This document shows, piece by piece, positions 30,862 to 39,307 of a stretch of 64,000 nucleotides of DNA (position 1 is the stretch's first letter; the number at the start of each line of letters is the position of its first letter). This DNA comes from Richelia sp. SL_2_1. GTDB lineage: Bacteria > Cyanobacteriota > Cyanobacteriia > Cyanobacteriales > Nostocaceae. The stretch spans positions 1-64,000 of the forward strand of contig JAAUSO010000008.1 in the NCBI GenBank assembly GCA_012033205.1. The letters run 5' to 3'. The notes beneath the pieces are model-generated. The model did no database searches. It saw only the letters and a program-made list of their open reading frames with translations, and had not been told where the DNA came from. The position numbers and the translations under genes are program-made.

Positions 30862-31442
30862 ATGTTGAAATTTCTCAAACAAGTTGTTGATTACGGCAAA
30901 GAAACCTGGGAAGCCACTCGTTATATCGGTCAAGGTTTAGCCGTTACCTTTGACCATATGCAGCGTCGTCCCGTGACGGTACAGTATCCTTACGAGAAAC
31001 TAATTCCTAGCGAACGCTTTCGCGGTAGAATTCATTTCGAGTTGATAAGTGTATTGCTTGTGAGGTTTGCGTCCGCGTATGTCCCATTAATCTGCCTGTT
31101 GTGGACTGGGAATTTAACAAAGCCAGTAAAAAGAAACAGCTCAATCACTACAGTATCGATTTCGGAGTTTGTATATTCTGCGGTAATTGTGTCGAGTATT
31201 GTCCGACGAACTGTCTATCGATGACGGAAGATTACGAGCTTGCAACCTACGACCGTCACGAATTGAATTATGATAGCGTTGCTCTTGGTCGTCTACCTTA
31301 CAAAGTTACAAATGACCCAATGGTAACGCCGTTACGCGAATTAGTTTACCTTCCCGAAGGAGTAATGGAACCCCACGATTTACCAGCGGATGCTCCCCGT
31401 GCTGGTGCTTTTCCACAAGACCTTATGGAAAAAGAAAAGTAA
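30862..31442 (+). pseudogene. ndhI: ndhI, NDH-1 subunit I, interrupted by a 1-base frameshift
   Basis: The 8Fe ferredoxin-like subunit of NDH-1, which carries two [4Fe-4S] clusters. The first frame runs [14 protein letters not shown] to RGRIHFE, then breaks at about 31042, where one T appears lost (TTC GAG TTG instead of the expected TTC GAG TTT GAT). The second frame continues at once with [14 protein letters not shown], then [18 protein letters not shown], and goes on to the normal C-terminus. Restored length is about 194 residues, normal for NdhI. Both cluster motifs are intact apart from the shift. Because NdhI is central to NDH-1, a sequencing error is at least as likely as a real mutation. 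A GTG just upstream (30859) is an alternative start. Confidence 0.93.
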
Positions 31443-31445
31443 AAA

Positions 31446-31705
31446 AAGTTATGAGTTAGGAGTTATGAGTTAGGAGTGATGAGTTAGGAGTGATGAGTTA
31501 GGAGTTAGGAGTTATGAGTTAGGAGTTAGGAGTTATGAGTTATGAGTTAGTACCACCGGAGTTAGGAATTTAAAAAAAAACAACTAACAACCATCAACTA
31601 ACAACTAACAACTAACAACTAACAACTATCAACTAACAACTAACAACTAACAACCATCAACTAACAACCAACAACTAACAACTAACAACCAATAATCAAC
31701 AATGA
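31446..31705. repeat. Long heptamer-repeat block between ndhI and ndhG
   Basis: Roughly 110 bp of GAGTTAG/GAGTTAT units are followed, after a short GTACCACCGGAG interruption, by about 110 bp of CAACTAA/CAACCAT units. The block occupies nearly the whole ndhI-ndhG gap. It is the longest repeat tract in the window. Confidence 0.93.
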
Positions 31706-31717
31706 AGGACGAAAAAA

Positions 31718-32323
31718 GTGAATTTAGCTGATGGAGTACAGATAATTTCGTTTGCCATCCTGGCTGCGATGATGATTGGATCGGCTCTGGGAGTTGTGCT
31801 GTTTGATAACATTGTTTACTCTGCTTTTTTGCTAGGGGGAGTATTCGTTAGTATCGCGGGATTGTATCTGCTGTTGAATGCGGATTTTGTCGCCGCAGCC
31901 CAATTACTAGTTTATGTTGGAGCGGTAAACGTACTAATTTTGTTTGCCATTATGTTGGTAAACAAACAAGAAAATTTTGTTCCTTTACCGAAAACTTGGG
32001 CAAGAAAAGCATTAACAGGATTAGTTAGTCTAGGATTGTTTGCGCTCTTAAGTACGATGGTTTTGGCAACCCCTTGGAGTTATTCAACTGGAACTCCTGT
32101 TAATAACTCGATTGTTTTAATTGGTGAACATTTCTTCACCGACTTTTTGTTACCTTTTGAACTCGCTTCCGTTTTACTATTGATGGCAATGGTAGGAGCA
32201 ATAATCCTAGCTCGTCGCGAGTATTTACCTCCCGAAGAAACTTCAGACCAATTACCGCAAACTGTTCTACAATTGCCCGAACGCCCTAGAGAATTAGTAT
32301 CGGCTCGAAGTGAAGATAAATAG
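31718..32323 (+). CDS. ndhG: NAD(P)H-quinone oxidoreductase subunit 6 (NdhG)
   Basis: A 201-residue NDH-1 membrane subunit equivalent to NuoJ, with five predicted helices. The conserved stretch LLVYVGAVNVLILFAIMLVN lies near residues 62-82, and the hydrophilic tail ends ARREYLPPEE and beyond. The start is a GTG with AAGGACGAAAAAA upstream. It lies between ndhI and ndhE in the usual cyanobacterial order, separated from ndhI by a long heptamer tract. Confidence 0.95.
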   Translation: MNLADGVQIISFAILAAMMIGSALGVVLFDNIVYSAFLLGGVFVSIAGLYLLLNADFVAAAQLLVYVGAVNVLILFAIMLVNKQENFVPLPKTWARKALTGLVSLGLFALLSTMVLATPWSYSTGTPVNNSIVLIGEHFFTDFLLPFELASVLLLMAMVGAIILARREYLPPEETSDQLPQTVLQLPERPRELVSARSEDK

Positions 32324-32369
32324 CAATTATCAATGAATAATTGAGTTGAAATAGGAACAGCAAATAATC

Positions 32370-32675
32370 ATGCAACTTCAGTACTTTTTATTACTATCTG
32401 CCGCTCTATTTTGTATCGGTATTTATGGAATTGTCACCAGTCGTAATGCGGTACGAGTGTTAATGTCGATTGAATTGTTACTCAATTCAGTTAATTTGAA
32501 CTTAATGGCTTTTTCCAATTATTTGGATTCAACATTAATTAAAGGTCAGGTTTTCGCCGTATTTGTAATTACTGTAGCTGCGGCTGAAGCAGCTGTAGGG
32601 TTAGCGATCGTACTGGCAATCTATCGAAATCGCGATACTGTTGATATGGAGCAATTTAATCTCCTAAAGTGGTAA
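32370..32675 (+). CDS. ndhE: NAD(P)H-quinone oxidoreductase subunit 4L (NdhE)
   Basis: A 101-residue, three-helix NDH-1 subunit equivalent to NuoK. Family landmarks are [26 protein letters not shown] near 18-43, with the conserved membrane Glu, and [19 protein letters not shown] with the second conserved Glu. Length is exactly typical. It follows ndhG after 46 bp and precedes nadK by 4 bp, so co-transcription of these three is very likely. Confidence 0.97.
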   Translation: MQLQYFLLLSAALFCIGIYGIVTSRNAVRVLMSIELLLNSVNLNLMAFSNYLDSTLIKGQVFAVFVITVAAAEAAVGLAIVLAIYRNRDTVDMEQFNLLKW

Positions 32676-32679
32676 TTTC

Positions 32680-33603
32680 GTGGAGCTTAACCAAGTAATT
32701 ATTGCCTATAAGGCGCGAGACCCCCAAAGCAAACGTTGGGCCGAAATCTGTGCCAGCCAGTTAGAACATCTGAAATGCCATGTACTAATGGGTCCTAGCG
32801 GTCCAAAAGATAATCCATACCCGGTTTTTTTGGCTTCTGCTACTCAACAAATTGACCTTGCTATAGTACTTGGTGGTGATGGTACAGTTCTAACTGCTGC
32901 CAGACATTTAGCCCCTGCTGGCATTCCGATTTTGGCTGTAAATGTAGGGGGTCATTTAGGATTCTTAACTGAGTCCGTAGAAGAATTTCAGGATACCGAA
33001 TTAGTTTGGAATCGACTGCTAGAAGATCGCTATGCTATACAGCGACGAATGATGTTGCAAGCAGCGGTGTATGAGGGACATGGTTCTAATTTGGAACCGA
33101 TAACCGAAACCTACCTGGCTTTGAACGAAATGTGTATCAAACCCGCTTCCGCACACCGGATGATTACCTCAATTTTGGAAATGGAAATTGATAATGAGGT
33201 GGTTGATCAATATCAAGGAGACGGGTTAATTATTTCTACACCTACTGGTTCTACAGGTTATACGGTTTCTGCTAACGGTCCGATCATGCATGATGGTATG
33301 GAAGCGATTACCATTACTCCTATTTGTCCGATGAGTCTTTCTAGTCGTCCCATTGTTTTACCTCCGGGTTCGGTGATTAGCATTTGGCCTTTGGGGGATT
33401 TTGATTTAAGTACTAAATTGTGGACTGATGGTGTATTAGCAACTTCTATCTGGCCTGCACACCGCGTAGATGTACGGATGGCAGAATGTCGATCTAAGTT
33501 CATTATTTTACGAGAAAACTATTCGTACTATCAGGTTTTACGAGAGAAACTACTTTGGGCGGGAACTAGAGTTAGGTATAATACTAAACATAGTACGAAT
33601 TAA
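32680..33603 (+). CDS. nadK: NAD kinase
   Basis: A 307-residue ATP-NAD kinase that makes NADP from NAD. The active-site GGDGT motif is at residues 65-69 (IVLGGDGTVLTAARHL). The second conserved block is NEMCIKPASAHRM, and the glycine-rich TPTGSTGYTVSANGPI lies near 186-201. The start is GTG four bases after the ndhE stop codon, so translation is probably coupled. Linking NADP synthesis to NDH-1 genes is metabolically sensible, though position alone does not prove joint regulation. Confidence 0.95.
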   Translation: MELNQVIIAYKARDPQSKRWAEICASQLEHLKCHVLMGPSGPKDNPYPVFLASATQQIDLAIVLGGDGTVLTAARHLAPAGIPILAVNVGGHLGFLTESVEEFQDTELVWNRLLEDRYAIQRRMMLQAAVYEGHGSNLEPITETYLALNEMCIKPASAHRMITSILEMEIDNEVVDQYQGDGLIISTPTGSTGYTVSANGPIMHDGMEAITITPICPMSLSSRPIVLPPGSVISIWPLGDFDLSTKLWTDGVLATSIWPAHRVDVRMAECRSKFIILRENYSYYQVLREKLLWAGTRVRYNTKHSTN

Positions 33604-33604
33604 G

Positions 33605-33678
33605 AATGTAGAGACGTAATATATTACGTCTCTTATATATATTACGTCTCTTATATATTAGGTATATTACGTCTCTAC
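33605..33678. repeat. Palindromic AGACGTAATATATTACGTCT repeats
   Basis: A perfect 20-bp palindrome at about 33612-33631 is followed by two further partial copies of TATATTACGTCTC. It sits directly after the nadK stop codon and may act as a transcript-end hairpin. Related AGACGTAGC-type palindromes occur at 54615-54690. Confidence 0.75.
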
Positions 33679-33861
33679 AATGGTTTGGGTTGTGCAAAGA
33701 GTTAGTCAAAATATTTTTGCTCAAGTTTAGGATGTAAATACAAATATAAATATGTTGGGTTACGACGCAATCATAATAATTAATTGAATGTTGTATTCTA
33801 GGTGCGTCTAACCCAACTTAACGGCTAATTTAACTGGTATTTAACCTGTAATCATTACTTT

Positions 33862-34215
33862 TTAATCAACTGCTCGTAATAAATAGTTAATTACGCTAGA
33901 AACTATTGCTAATACTATTGAACCAAGTAAAGCAGCTAAAGGGCCACCGATTGTAAAACCGTAATTAGGAGTAAGTATACTTGCTAGCCAAAGGGTAAAT
34001 CCGTTGATGACAAAGGTAAATAATCCAAAGGTAAGTAAGTTTATTGGTAGTGTTAAAATGCTTAAAATAGGACGAATAAAAGCATTAACTAATCCTATAA
34101 CTACAGCCGCAACCAAAGCTGCAACAAAACTTTTAATCACGAATTCAGGAACAATGTAAGCGGTAATTAGCAATGACACCGCAGTACCAAGCCAAGTTAA
34201 TAAAAAATGCATCAT
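33862..34215 (-). CDS. Phage-holin-like small membrane protein (PF04020 type)
   Basis: A 117-residue, very hydrophobic protein with four predicted helices. It contains the family-typical GLVNAFIRPILSILTLPINLLTFGLF near residues 60-85 and a PNYGFTIGGPLAALLGSIVLA segment. It belongs to the widespread phage_holin_4_2 membrane family of unknown function; despite the name, there are no phage genes nearby. It is a stand-alone gene facing the nadK cluster. Confidence 0.88.
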   Translation of the reverse strand: MMHFLLTWLGTAVSLLITAYIVPEFVIKSFVAALVAAVVIGLVNAFIRPILSILTLPINLLTFGLFTFVINGFTLWLASILTPNYGFTIGGPLAALLGSIVLAIVSSVINYLLRAVD

Positions 34216-34624
34216 AGGCTTTGTGTAAGAAAATTATTGATTTGCTTGAGGTATTCACAATCAACTTTCACTATCTATTTATGTTGTTCTCATAGAAAAA
34301 TAACGCTTTCCAAGTAATGGCATCTAATGATACCTCCTAATTTTGGATATATATTATCCTATTGCGGGTTGTAGTTGCGACTTAAATTTGGTTGATTACT
34401 TTTAGTTACAGGAATCGCCGCAAGTCTCACACACAATCGCTGGTTGGTGCGTAAGTCCTGAACTTATTACTTCTTAATGGTGGAAGTTGTGAATTAATTG
34501 CGATCCGATGCTCCCTCGCTACTTACCAAACTTGATATTAGAAACAATAATGGTGCATTACCATGACAGCGGTAACACACCAGAAAAAATAGTTGAATAT
34601 TAAATTAACTGAAGTATTCGATCA
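34216..34624. other. Intergenic region, no gene seen
   Basis: A 409-bp spacer between two minus-strand genes. A short open stretch on the minus strand encodes a Cys-rich tail (VCETCGDSCN) at about 34405-34440 but has no start codon, so it may be a decayed gene end. I see no other feature. Confidence 0.5.
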
Positions 34625-35627
34625 TCAATTACGTCTACCTTTATCTAAAAGATTCCAAGTAGCACCTCCAACAACACCATCGGGTTCTAAACCGTTACGT
34701 TTCTGAAATGCTTTTACTGCTTCTGTTGTTACCGGACCAAAATCTCCATCAATACTTTTGAGAAATCCCAATTTAGATAATTTTTGTTGCAACTCAACAA
34801 CTTGAGAACCTCGCATTCCTGGACGCAAAATCGGTAATCCTTGCGCTGTATATTGGATTGTGGAGGTTTTTGCACCGAAGATGTACTGCTTTGGCTATTG
34901 CGTGTAGTTTGACGAGTACGTGTAGTCGCGGTTTGTTGCTGTTGCTGTACAGGTTTACGCTGCACAGTAGTAGTACGAGGTTTTGACTGTGCAGGTTTTG
35001 CTTGAGGATTGCTTTTAGGTGGGGTTGCAGGTTTTGGTTCTGGTGCAGGCTGAACAATTCTCACAGGAGTCTCTACAGCAGGTGTTATAGGTCTTTGTTG
35101 CTGTGTAGAATTATTTACCACCCTAACGTCAGAGAAGGACTCTGTAGGTACGGGGAAGGTATCAAAAGGGGGAGGTGTAGGGGTATTCGCGACTTCTGTT
35201 GATACTGTTGCGTTGGGGAAAAGGGTTCCCAAGTATTTGTATCGACAACCCCATCTGCTTTTAAACCCGCTGCTTGTTGGAAACGTACAACTGCTTTTTG
35301 AGTTGTTTCGGTGAATACACCATTGACTTCACCCTCATAAAAACCCAACAGTATCAAAGCTCCTTGCAATTCTCTTACAGGTACTCCTTCGCTACCTATT
35401 TTCAGGTTAGGGCGGTTAATATTAGCCTCTACGACTACTTGAGCAATTGTTTGTTGCTTTGCTGCAATTGATATTCCAATTTGGGAACCAAATAGCAGAG
35501 GAGTAGAAGAAAGTAAAACTAACCAATAAATCCTATTTATCGGAAGGAAGCGAAACGACACGAGAGAGTTTAAGTACTTGAAAATACTTATTTTTCTACT
35601 ACCTATCATGGTTTTTGCCCCCGGCAA
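34625..35627 (-). pseudogene. Peptidoglycan-binding protein with two frameshifts
   Basis: One gene split over three frames. Part 1 (from 35627) has a long N-terminal signal/anchor (YWLVLLSSTPLLFG) and a peptidoglycan-binding_1 domain (VRELQGALILLGFYEGEVNG). Part 2 is a Pro/Gln/Thr-rich linker. Part 3 is a second such domain (RGSQVVELQQKLSKLGFLKS, then GVVGGATWNLLDKGRRN). The first break is at about 35215-35225, in a G4-A4-G3 tract. The second is at 34867-34871, in a T5 tract on the plus strand. Adding one base to each homopolymer restores a single protein of about 333 residues. The intact protein would be exported and bind the cell wall. These may be sequencing errors or real decay. Confidence 0.85.
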
Positions 35628-35748
35628 GTCTCTTACAAATATACTATCTATTAACCAGTATAAAATTAATTTGTTACAGCAGTATAAATGCTTAAGAAAA
35701 GCAGCAAATTGTCAGTAATTGATGCCAACTAAATAGTTTAGACTACTG

Positions 35749-37020
35749 TTACGCAATTACACGGTTAATTGCTTCTTTTTGACCGATTATAGATACGAAT
35801 GGTTCCTTTAAGTATTTAGCAGCTGTGTTAATAGTTTCTACAGGGGTTAAAGCTGTAATATCTTCTTGAAATTTTTGGTCGAAGGCAATTCCTAATCCTA
35901 ATATTTCATACCAACCATATATTTGAGCAATTTGTCCGTTAGTTTGTTTTCCCAAAGCGTACTGTCCGAGTATTTTGTTTTTTGCAGTTTGTAAAGCGCT
36001 TTCTGCTAGTTTATTACTAGAAAGTAAATCAACTTCTCTTCGCAACCCTTCTAAAGCGGTGATTGTATTTTCCGGTGCGGTACCCATGTAGACTACAAAG
36101 GAACTGGAAAACTTTCTTGTCGGGTACAATGCGGACACATCGTAGGCTAAACCAAGTTTTTCTCGTAATTCTATAAATAAGCGACTAGAAAGCCCATTTC
36201 CTAAATAAGTAGAAAGCAGCTTTAAAGCAGGGTAGTCGGCTTCTTGCACTGAAGCACCTAAATAACCCAACATAATTATCGATTGTTGTGTTGCTTGGGG
36301 GGTAATTATTTGTTGCGGTTTAGTTTGAGGAAATGGTATATCTATAGTTGGCAATGCTGTATCTAGCCTTTGCCAATCACCAAAAAGTTCTTCTACTTGT
36401 TTGGTTGCATCCTCTGGGGAAATACGACCGGCAATACTAATAACTATATTATCTGGGCGAAAATAATCTGAATAAAATTTTACTAAATCTTCGCGAGTCA
36501 AACTGCTAATAGTTGTTTCATCCCCTAACCCCGATGATGCATAAGGATGATTTTTGTACATAATTTGTCGTAATTGCTCAAATGCGACGTTAAAGGGCTG
36601 TTCCTTTTGCAAGCGCACTTGTTGTAGAGCAATCCGCTTTTCCATCTCTACCAACTCTGCTGGAAAAGTTGGCGATAGCAATATTCGTGTTGCTAGTTCC
36701 AAAGTTTGAGTAAAATCAGCACTCACGGTTTTTAAGGATAAAACAAAGTAATCTGTCGCAGCATCCGCACTCAAACTCGCTCCCACAGATTCTACACGTT
36801 GGGCAATTTCTAAGCTAGAAAGTCCATCACATCCTTTTGTGAGTACAGCGCTGAGTAAATTGGCTAAACCGGCTTTTTCCGGCTTTTGATCACAACTTCC
36901 AGCACGGATAAATATTCGAGCCGCAATAATATCAGCGGCGGAATTTTCCGAAACCAGTAGTATTATGCCATTCTTCAATACGGTACGATGGAGATTCAAT
37001 TTTTTTGGCAAGGTTGTCAT
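35749..37020 (-). CDS. M16-family (pitrilysin-like) protein without zinc motif
   Basis: A 423-residue two-lobed M16 peptidase-fold protein. The lobe with the R/Y pair is present (LREKLGLAYDVSALYPTRK). The position of the zinc-binding HxxEH reads AGLANLLSAVL, with Asn, Ser and Ala at the three key sites. It should therefore be the non-catalytic partner of a heterodimeric M16 protease. Such pairs are normally encoded next to each other, but no active partner is adjacent here. I start it at the ATG for MTTLPKKLNL; an upstream TTG (37026) adds two residues. It is probably periplasmic or cytoplasmic, as no clear signal peptide is seen. Confidence 0.9.
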   Translation of the reverse strand: MTTLPKKLNLHRTVLKNGIILLVSENSAADIIAARIFIRAGSCDQKPEKAGLANLLSAVLTKGCDGLSSLEIAQRVESVGASLSADAATDYFVLSLKTVSADFTQTLELATRILLSPTFPAELVEMEKRIALQQVRLQKEQPFNVAFEQLRQIMYKNHPYASSGLGDETTISSLTREDLVKFYSDYFRPDNIVISIAGRISPEDATKQVEELFGDWQRLDTALPTIDIPFPQTKPQQIITPQATQQSIIMLGYLGASVQEADYPALKLLSTYLGNGLSSRLFIELREKLGLAYDVSALYPTRKFSSSFVVYMGTAPENTITALEGLRREVDLLSSNKLAESALQTAKNKILGQYALGKQTNGQIAQIYGWYEILGLGIAFDQKFQEDITALTPVETINTAAKYLKEPFVSIIGQKEAINRVIA

Positions 37021-37287
37021 CAGCAAGATTTTCGATTTGGAATGGGGACTACTGGCATTGAGAGTTAGGAGTTATGTTGTGGAGTAGTTGATAATTTTTG
37101 ATCAATTAAAGTTAAATTTTAATCTATTTGCAATACCGATGCTCGAAACACGGTACTATTCGTTTAGTATAAGAATATTCAACTATATTATCAGTTTTTA
37201 TTGACATTAATTTTAATTTTTCATTTACGATGTCCCGTTTTGAGATGTCTGTTCCTATATAAAAAAATGAACATTAAAAATCAACTC

Positions 37288-37325
37288 AAAAAAATAAAGC
37301 CCTCAAGTCAACAAGTGACTAGAGG
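37288..37325 (-). terminator. Intrinsic terminator of candidate sRNA/purK
   Basis: On the minus strand CCTCTAGTC, a 7-nt loop and GACTTGAGG form a 9-bp stem with one mismatch. It is followed by GC and TTTATTTTTTT. This is a strong Rho-independent terminator and could serve both purK and the downstream RNA. Confidence 0.75.
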
Positions 37326-37525
37326 AACTTTAAAATTTTAGTTCACCGCAACGCCGTTTTACCTAAGTTTATGACCTGGTTAAACCAGGGGGGTACCGAA
37401 TTACATCGTTTAAAGTTTCCGGGTACAAGCCCGGTATACTGCCACGAAACTATTCAGTTCCCATATCATAAAAGTCATAGATCACAAAACTGTATGGCAG
37501 TCACCAACGTCGTAGTGCAACAAGT
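37288..37525 (-). ncRNA. Candidate structured small RNA downstream of purK
   Basis: About 235 nt on the minus strand, bounded by a promoter (37528-37557) and an intrinsic terminator (37288-37325). Within it, ACTGCCA (37501-37495) pairs with TGGCAGT (37444-37438). CCGGG/CCCGG forms a hairpin at 37419-37434 and CCTGGTT/AACCAGG another at 37375-37389. No ORF is convincing on either strand. I do not recognise it as tmRNA, RNase P RNA, SRP RNA or a known riboswitch. It could be an independent sRNA or a structured purK 3' end. Expression is not shown by sequence alone. Confidence 0.5.
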
Positions 37526-37527
37526 CT

Positions 37528-37557
37528 ATTATAACTTTCACTGTTGTTATTGTGTAA
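37528..37557 (-). promoter_or_regulatory. Sigma-70-type promoter downstream of purK
   Basis: Minus-strand TTACAC (37557-37552), an 18-bp spacer and a perfect TATAAT (37533-37528). The predicted start is near 37521-37525. It lies inside the 70 bp after the purK stop codon. Confidence 0.5.
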
Positions 37558-37593
37558 TAAATAAATATTTTTTATTATCCTTTGATTGCTGAT

Positions 37594-38766
37594 TTATTGA
37601 GAATACCATACAGACTCTATATTTCGGGCAATTGTCATTGCTTCATCACGGTTTAATTCATTTAATAAAACTGTAATGTGACCCAGTTTACGTCCGGGAC
37701 GAGATTCTGATTTCCCATACCAATGAAGATAGGCTCCAGGAATTTTTGCGAGGGTAGAGCGTTTGTCGATATAGTTAGTTGTTCGTGTTTCATAACCTAA
37801 CAAATTTACCATAATAGCACAAGGAATTTTCATCGCCACATTACCTAAAGGTAAATCGCAAACGGCTCTTAAGTGTTGCTCGAATTGCGAAGTAAAGCAA
37901 GCATCTATAGAAAAGTGTCCGGAATTATGAGTCCGAGGTGCAATTTCATTTACTAATACTTGATCGCCATCGGTCAAAAATAATTCTATAGCAAAAATTC
38001 CTACTACTTGCAAGCTATTTAGTACAGTACAAGCAATATCTTGAATGGTTTTTTCTGTCTGAGGACTGATGTCCGCAGGTGCAATAACTCGCCGACAAAC
38101 TTGTTGCTCTTGTTGGGTTTCTACAACTACAAAAGGAGAAATTTTACCACTTGTTGAACGCGCTGCAATTATGGATAATTCTTTTTGAAAAGGAATGAAT
38201 TCTTCTAACAAAAAATTAGAATTCAAACAGTTTTTTGTTTCTAAATCAGTTAAATTATTGATAATAAAAGTACCTTGACCATCATAGCCGTGACGACGAG
38301 CTTTTAAAACAGATGGAAAGCTTAATTTCCATTCCGAATCACGATAACTTTTGGTGTATATACTTTGATTAACAGATGAAATCGCAAATAATGATTCAGG
38401 TAATATAAACTTGGGAACTGGTATACCCAAATCACGCAAAAAACAACGTTGATGATATTTATCTAGTAGAGGAGATAAAGCTTCGATTCGAGGACGAAAA
38501 CAAACACCTTGTGAAGCAATTTGAGATAAAGCTTCTATATCAACAAATTCGTTTTCAAAAGTGATGACATCGCATTTTTCTGCTAACTTAATTGTGGCTT
38601 GAGCATCATTAACCGCTGCAAAAACAGTATCGCTAGCAATCTCAACTGCGGGGTCATTGCAATCTGGAGTTTGGATAATTAATTCTACTCCTAATTTGTT
38701 CGCCGCAACACCCATCATTAATGCTAACTGTCCACCACCAATTACACCAACACGCTTGATTTGCAT
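37594..38766 (-). CDS. purK: 5-(carboxyamino)imidazole ribonucleotide synthase
   Basis: A 390-residue ATP-grasp enzyme of purine synthesis that carboxylates AIR to N5-CAIR. The N-terminal Rossmann-like part shows GVIGGGQLALMMGVAANKLG. The ATP-grasp core has SVLKARRHGYDGQGTF near residues 151-166, EEFIPFQKELS, and ELFLTDGDQVLVNEIAPRTHNSG, a PurK hallmark. Length is typical. The ATG start is clear. In several cyanobacteria the 6S RNA gene lies directly upstream of purK; a fitting rod-shaped RNA candidate is present here at 38799-38930. Confidence 0.95.
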   Translation of the reverse strand: MQIKRVGVIGGGQLALMMGVAANKLGVELIIQTPDCNDPAVEIASDTVFAAVNDAQATIKLAEKCDVITFENEFVDIEALSQIASQGVCFRPRIEALSPLLDKYHQRCFLRDLGIPVPKFILPESLFAISSVNQSIYTKSYRDSEWKLSFPSVLKARRHGYDGQGTFIINNLTDLETKNCLNSNFLLEEFIPFQKELSIIAARSTSGKISPFVVVETQQEQQVCRRVIAPADISPQTEKTIQDIACTVLNSLQVVGIFAIELFLTDGDQVLVNEIAPRTHNSGHFSIDACFTSQFEQHLRAVCDLPLGNVAMKIPCAIMVNLLGYETRTTNYIDKRSTLAKIPGAYLHWYGKSESRPGRKLGHITVLLNELNRDEAMTIARNIESVWYSQ

Positions 38767-38798
38767 TTATCAAAAATAATTAGTTTCTACACCATTTT

Positions 38799-38930
38799 TA
38801 CAGTTGTTAAGGTTAGCTTATTCGCAAAGTTATCTCATCTACACTCCGTAATCATGTTTGTATTAATAAATGTTACTGCGAGTCAGCCATCTCTGATATC
38901 AACTCCCGTCAAGTTTACCTTAAATTCTGT
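38799..38930 (-). ncRNA. ssaA: Candidate 6S RNA upstream of purK
   Basis: On the minus strand the 5' end TACAG and then TTAAGGT pair with ACCTTAA and CTGTA at the 3' end. Further in, AGTT-(bulge)-ATC pairs with GATAACT, and ACTC/GAGT and GTAA/TTAC build a distal arm. The result is one long rod with internal loops, the shape of 6S RNA. A TATACT box lies just upstream (38936-38931). 6S RNA is known upstream of purK in other cyanobacteria, sometimes co-transcribed with it. At about 130 nt it is shorter than the usual 185 nt, so ends or identity may be wrong. I cannot align it to known 6S sequences here. Confidence 0.4.
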
Positions 38931-39307
38931 AGTATATAATCTCATATCTTGGACTTTTACTGGGAAACCAGTTTCTCACGCTGATTGATCATTGAGCATT
39001 CTGACTGATTTATTTTCCCAAATTAACTTTACATTTGTTTAAATAAATCGTTGCTTTACTCTCCAAATCTTGAGAAAAGTTTACTTTTCAAGGAATAAAT
39101 AAAGTTTATTATCATTTAAGAAAAGAATAAAAGAACTGCTGTTATTCTTGTAATTAGTGAAAGCTTTGTTTGATATTTTTATAGACGTAAGTCGATAAAA
39201 TATTGTCTTAACAAAGCGTTACATTTGATAGTTACAAATCTTGTCCTAGAGAATTGTGAACTATAAGTAATAATCGAGAAGTTTTTATTTATTATTATTG
39301 GCAAGTT
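38931..39307. other. Intergenic region, promoter side of the purK unit
   Basis: A 377-bp A+T-rich spacer between divergent genes. ACTGG/CCAGT makes a small hairpin at about 38959-38972. A 75-codon plus-strand frame across 38761-38988 lies opposite the RNA candidate and lacks coding character. No gene is seen. Confidence 0.55.

Noticed and set aside
31446..31705. CRISPR array
   Set aside because: The repeats are contiguous 7-bp units without spacers; no cas genes in the window.
33862..34215. Prophage holin
   Set aside because: The fold family name includes holin, but there are no phage structural, lysin or integrase genes nearby.
37288..37525. Remnant of an IS605-type TnpB element (guide-RNA-like end)
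   Set aside because: The multi-hairpin layout suggested it, but no TnpB fragment or TnpA gene is adjacent, and a promoter plus terminator fit an independent RNA better.
37371..37592. A 73-codon plus-strand reading frame over the hairpin region
   Set aside because: It lies opposite the proposed sRNA, has no motif, and its codons come from palindromic sequence.
38761..38988. A 75-codon plus-strand frame overlapping the purK start
   Set aside because: Antisense to the RNA candidate and the purK 5' end; no motif or homologous pattern.
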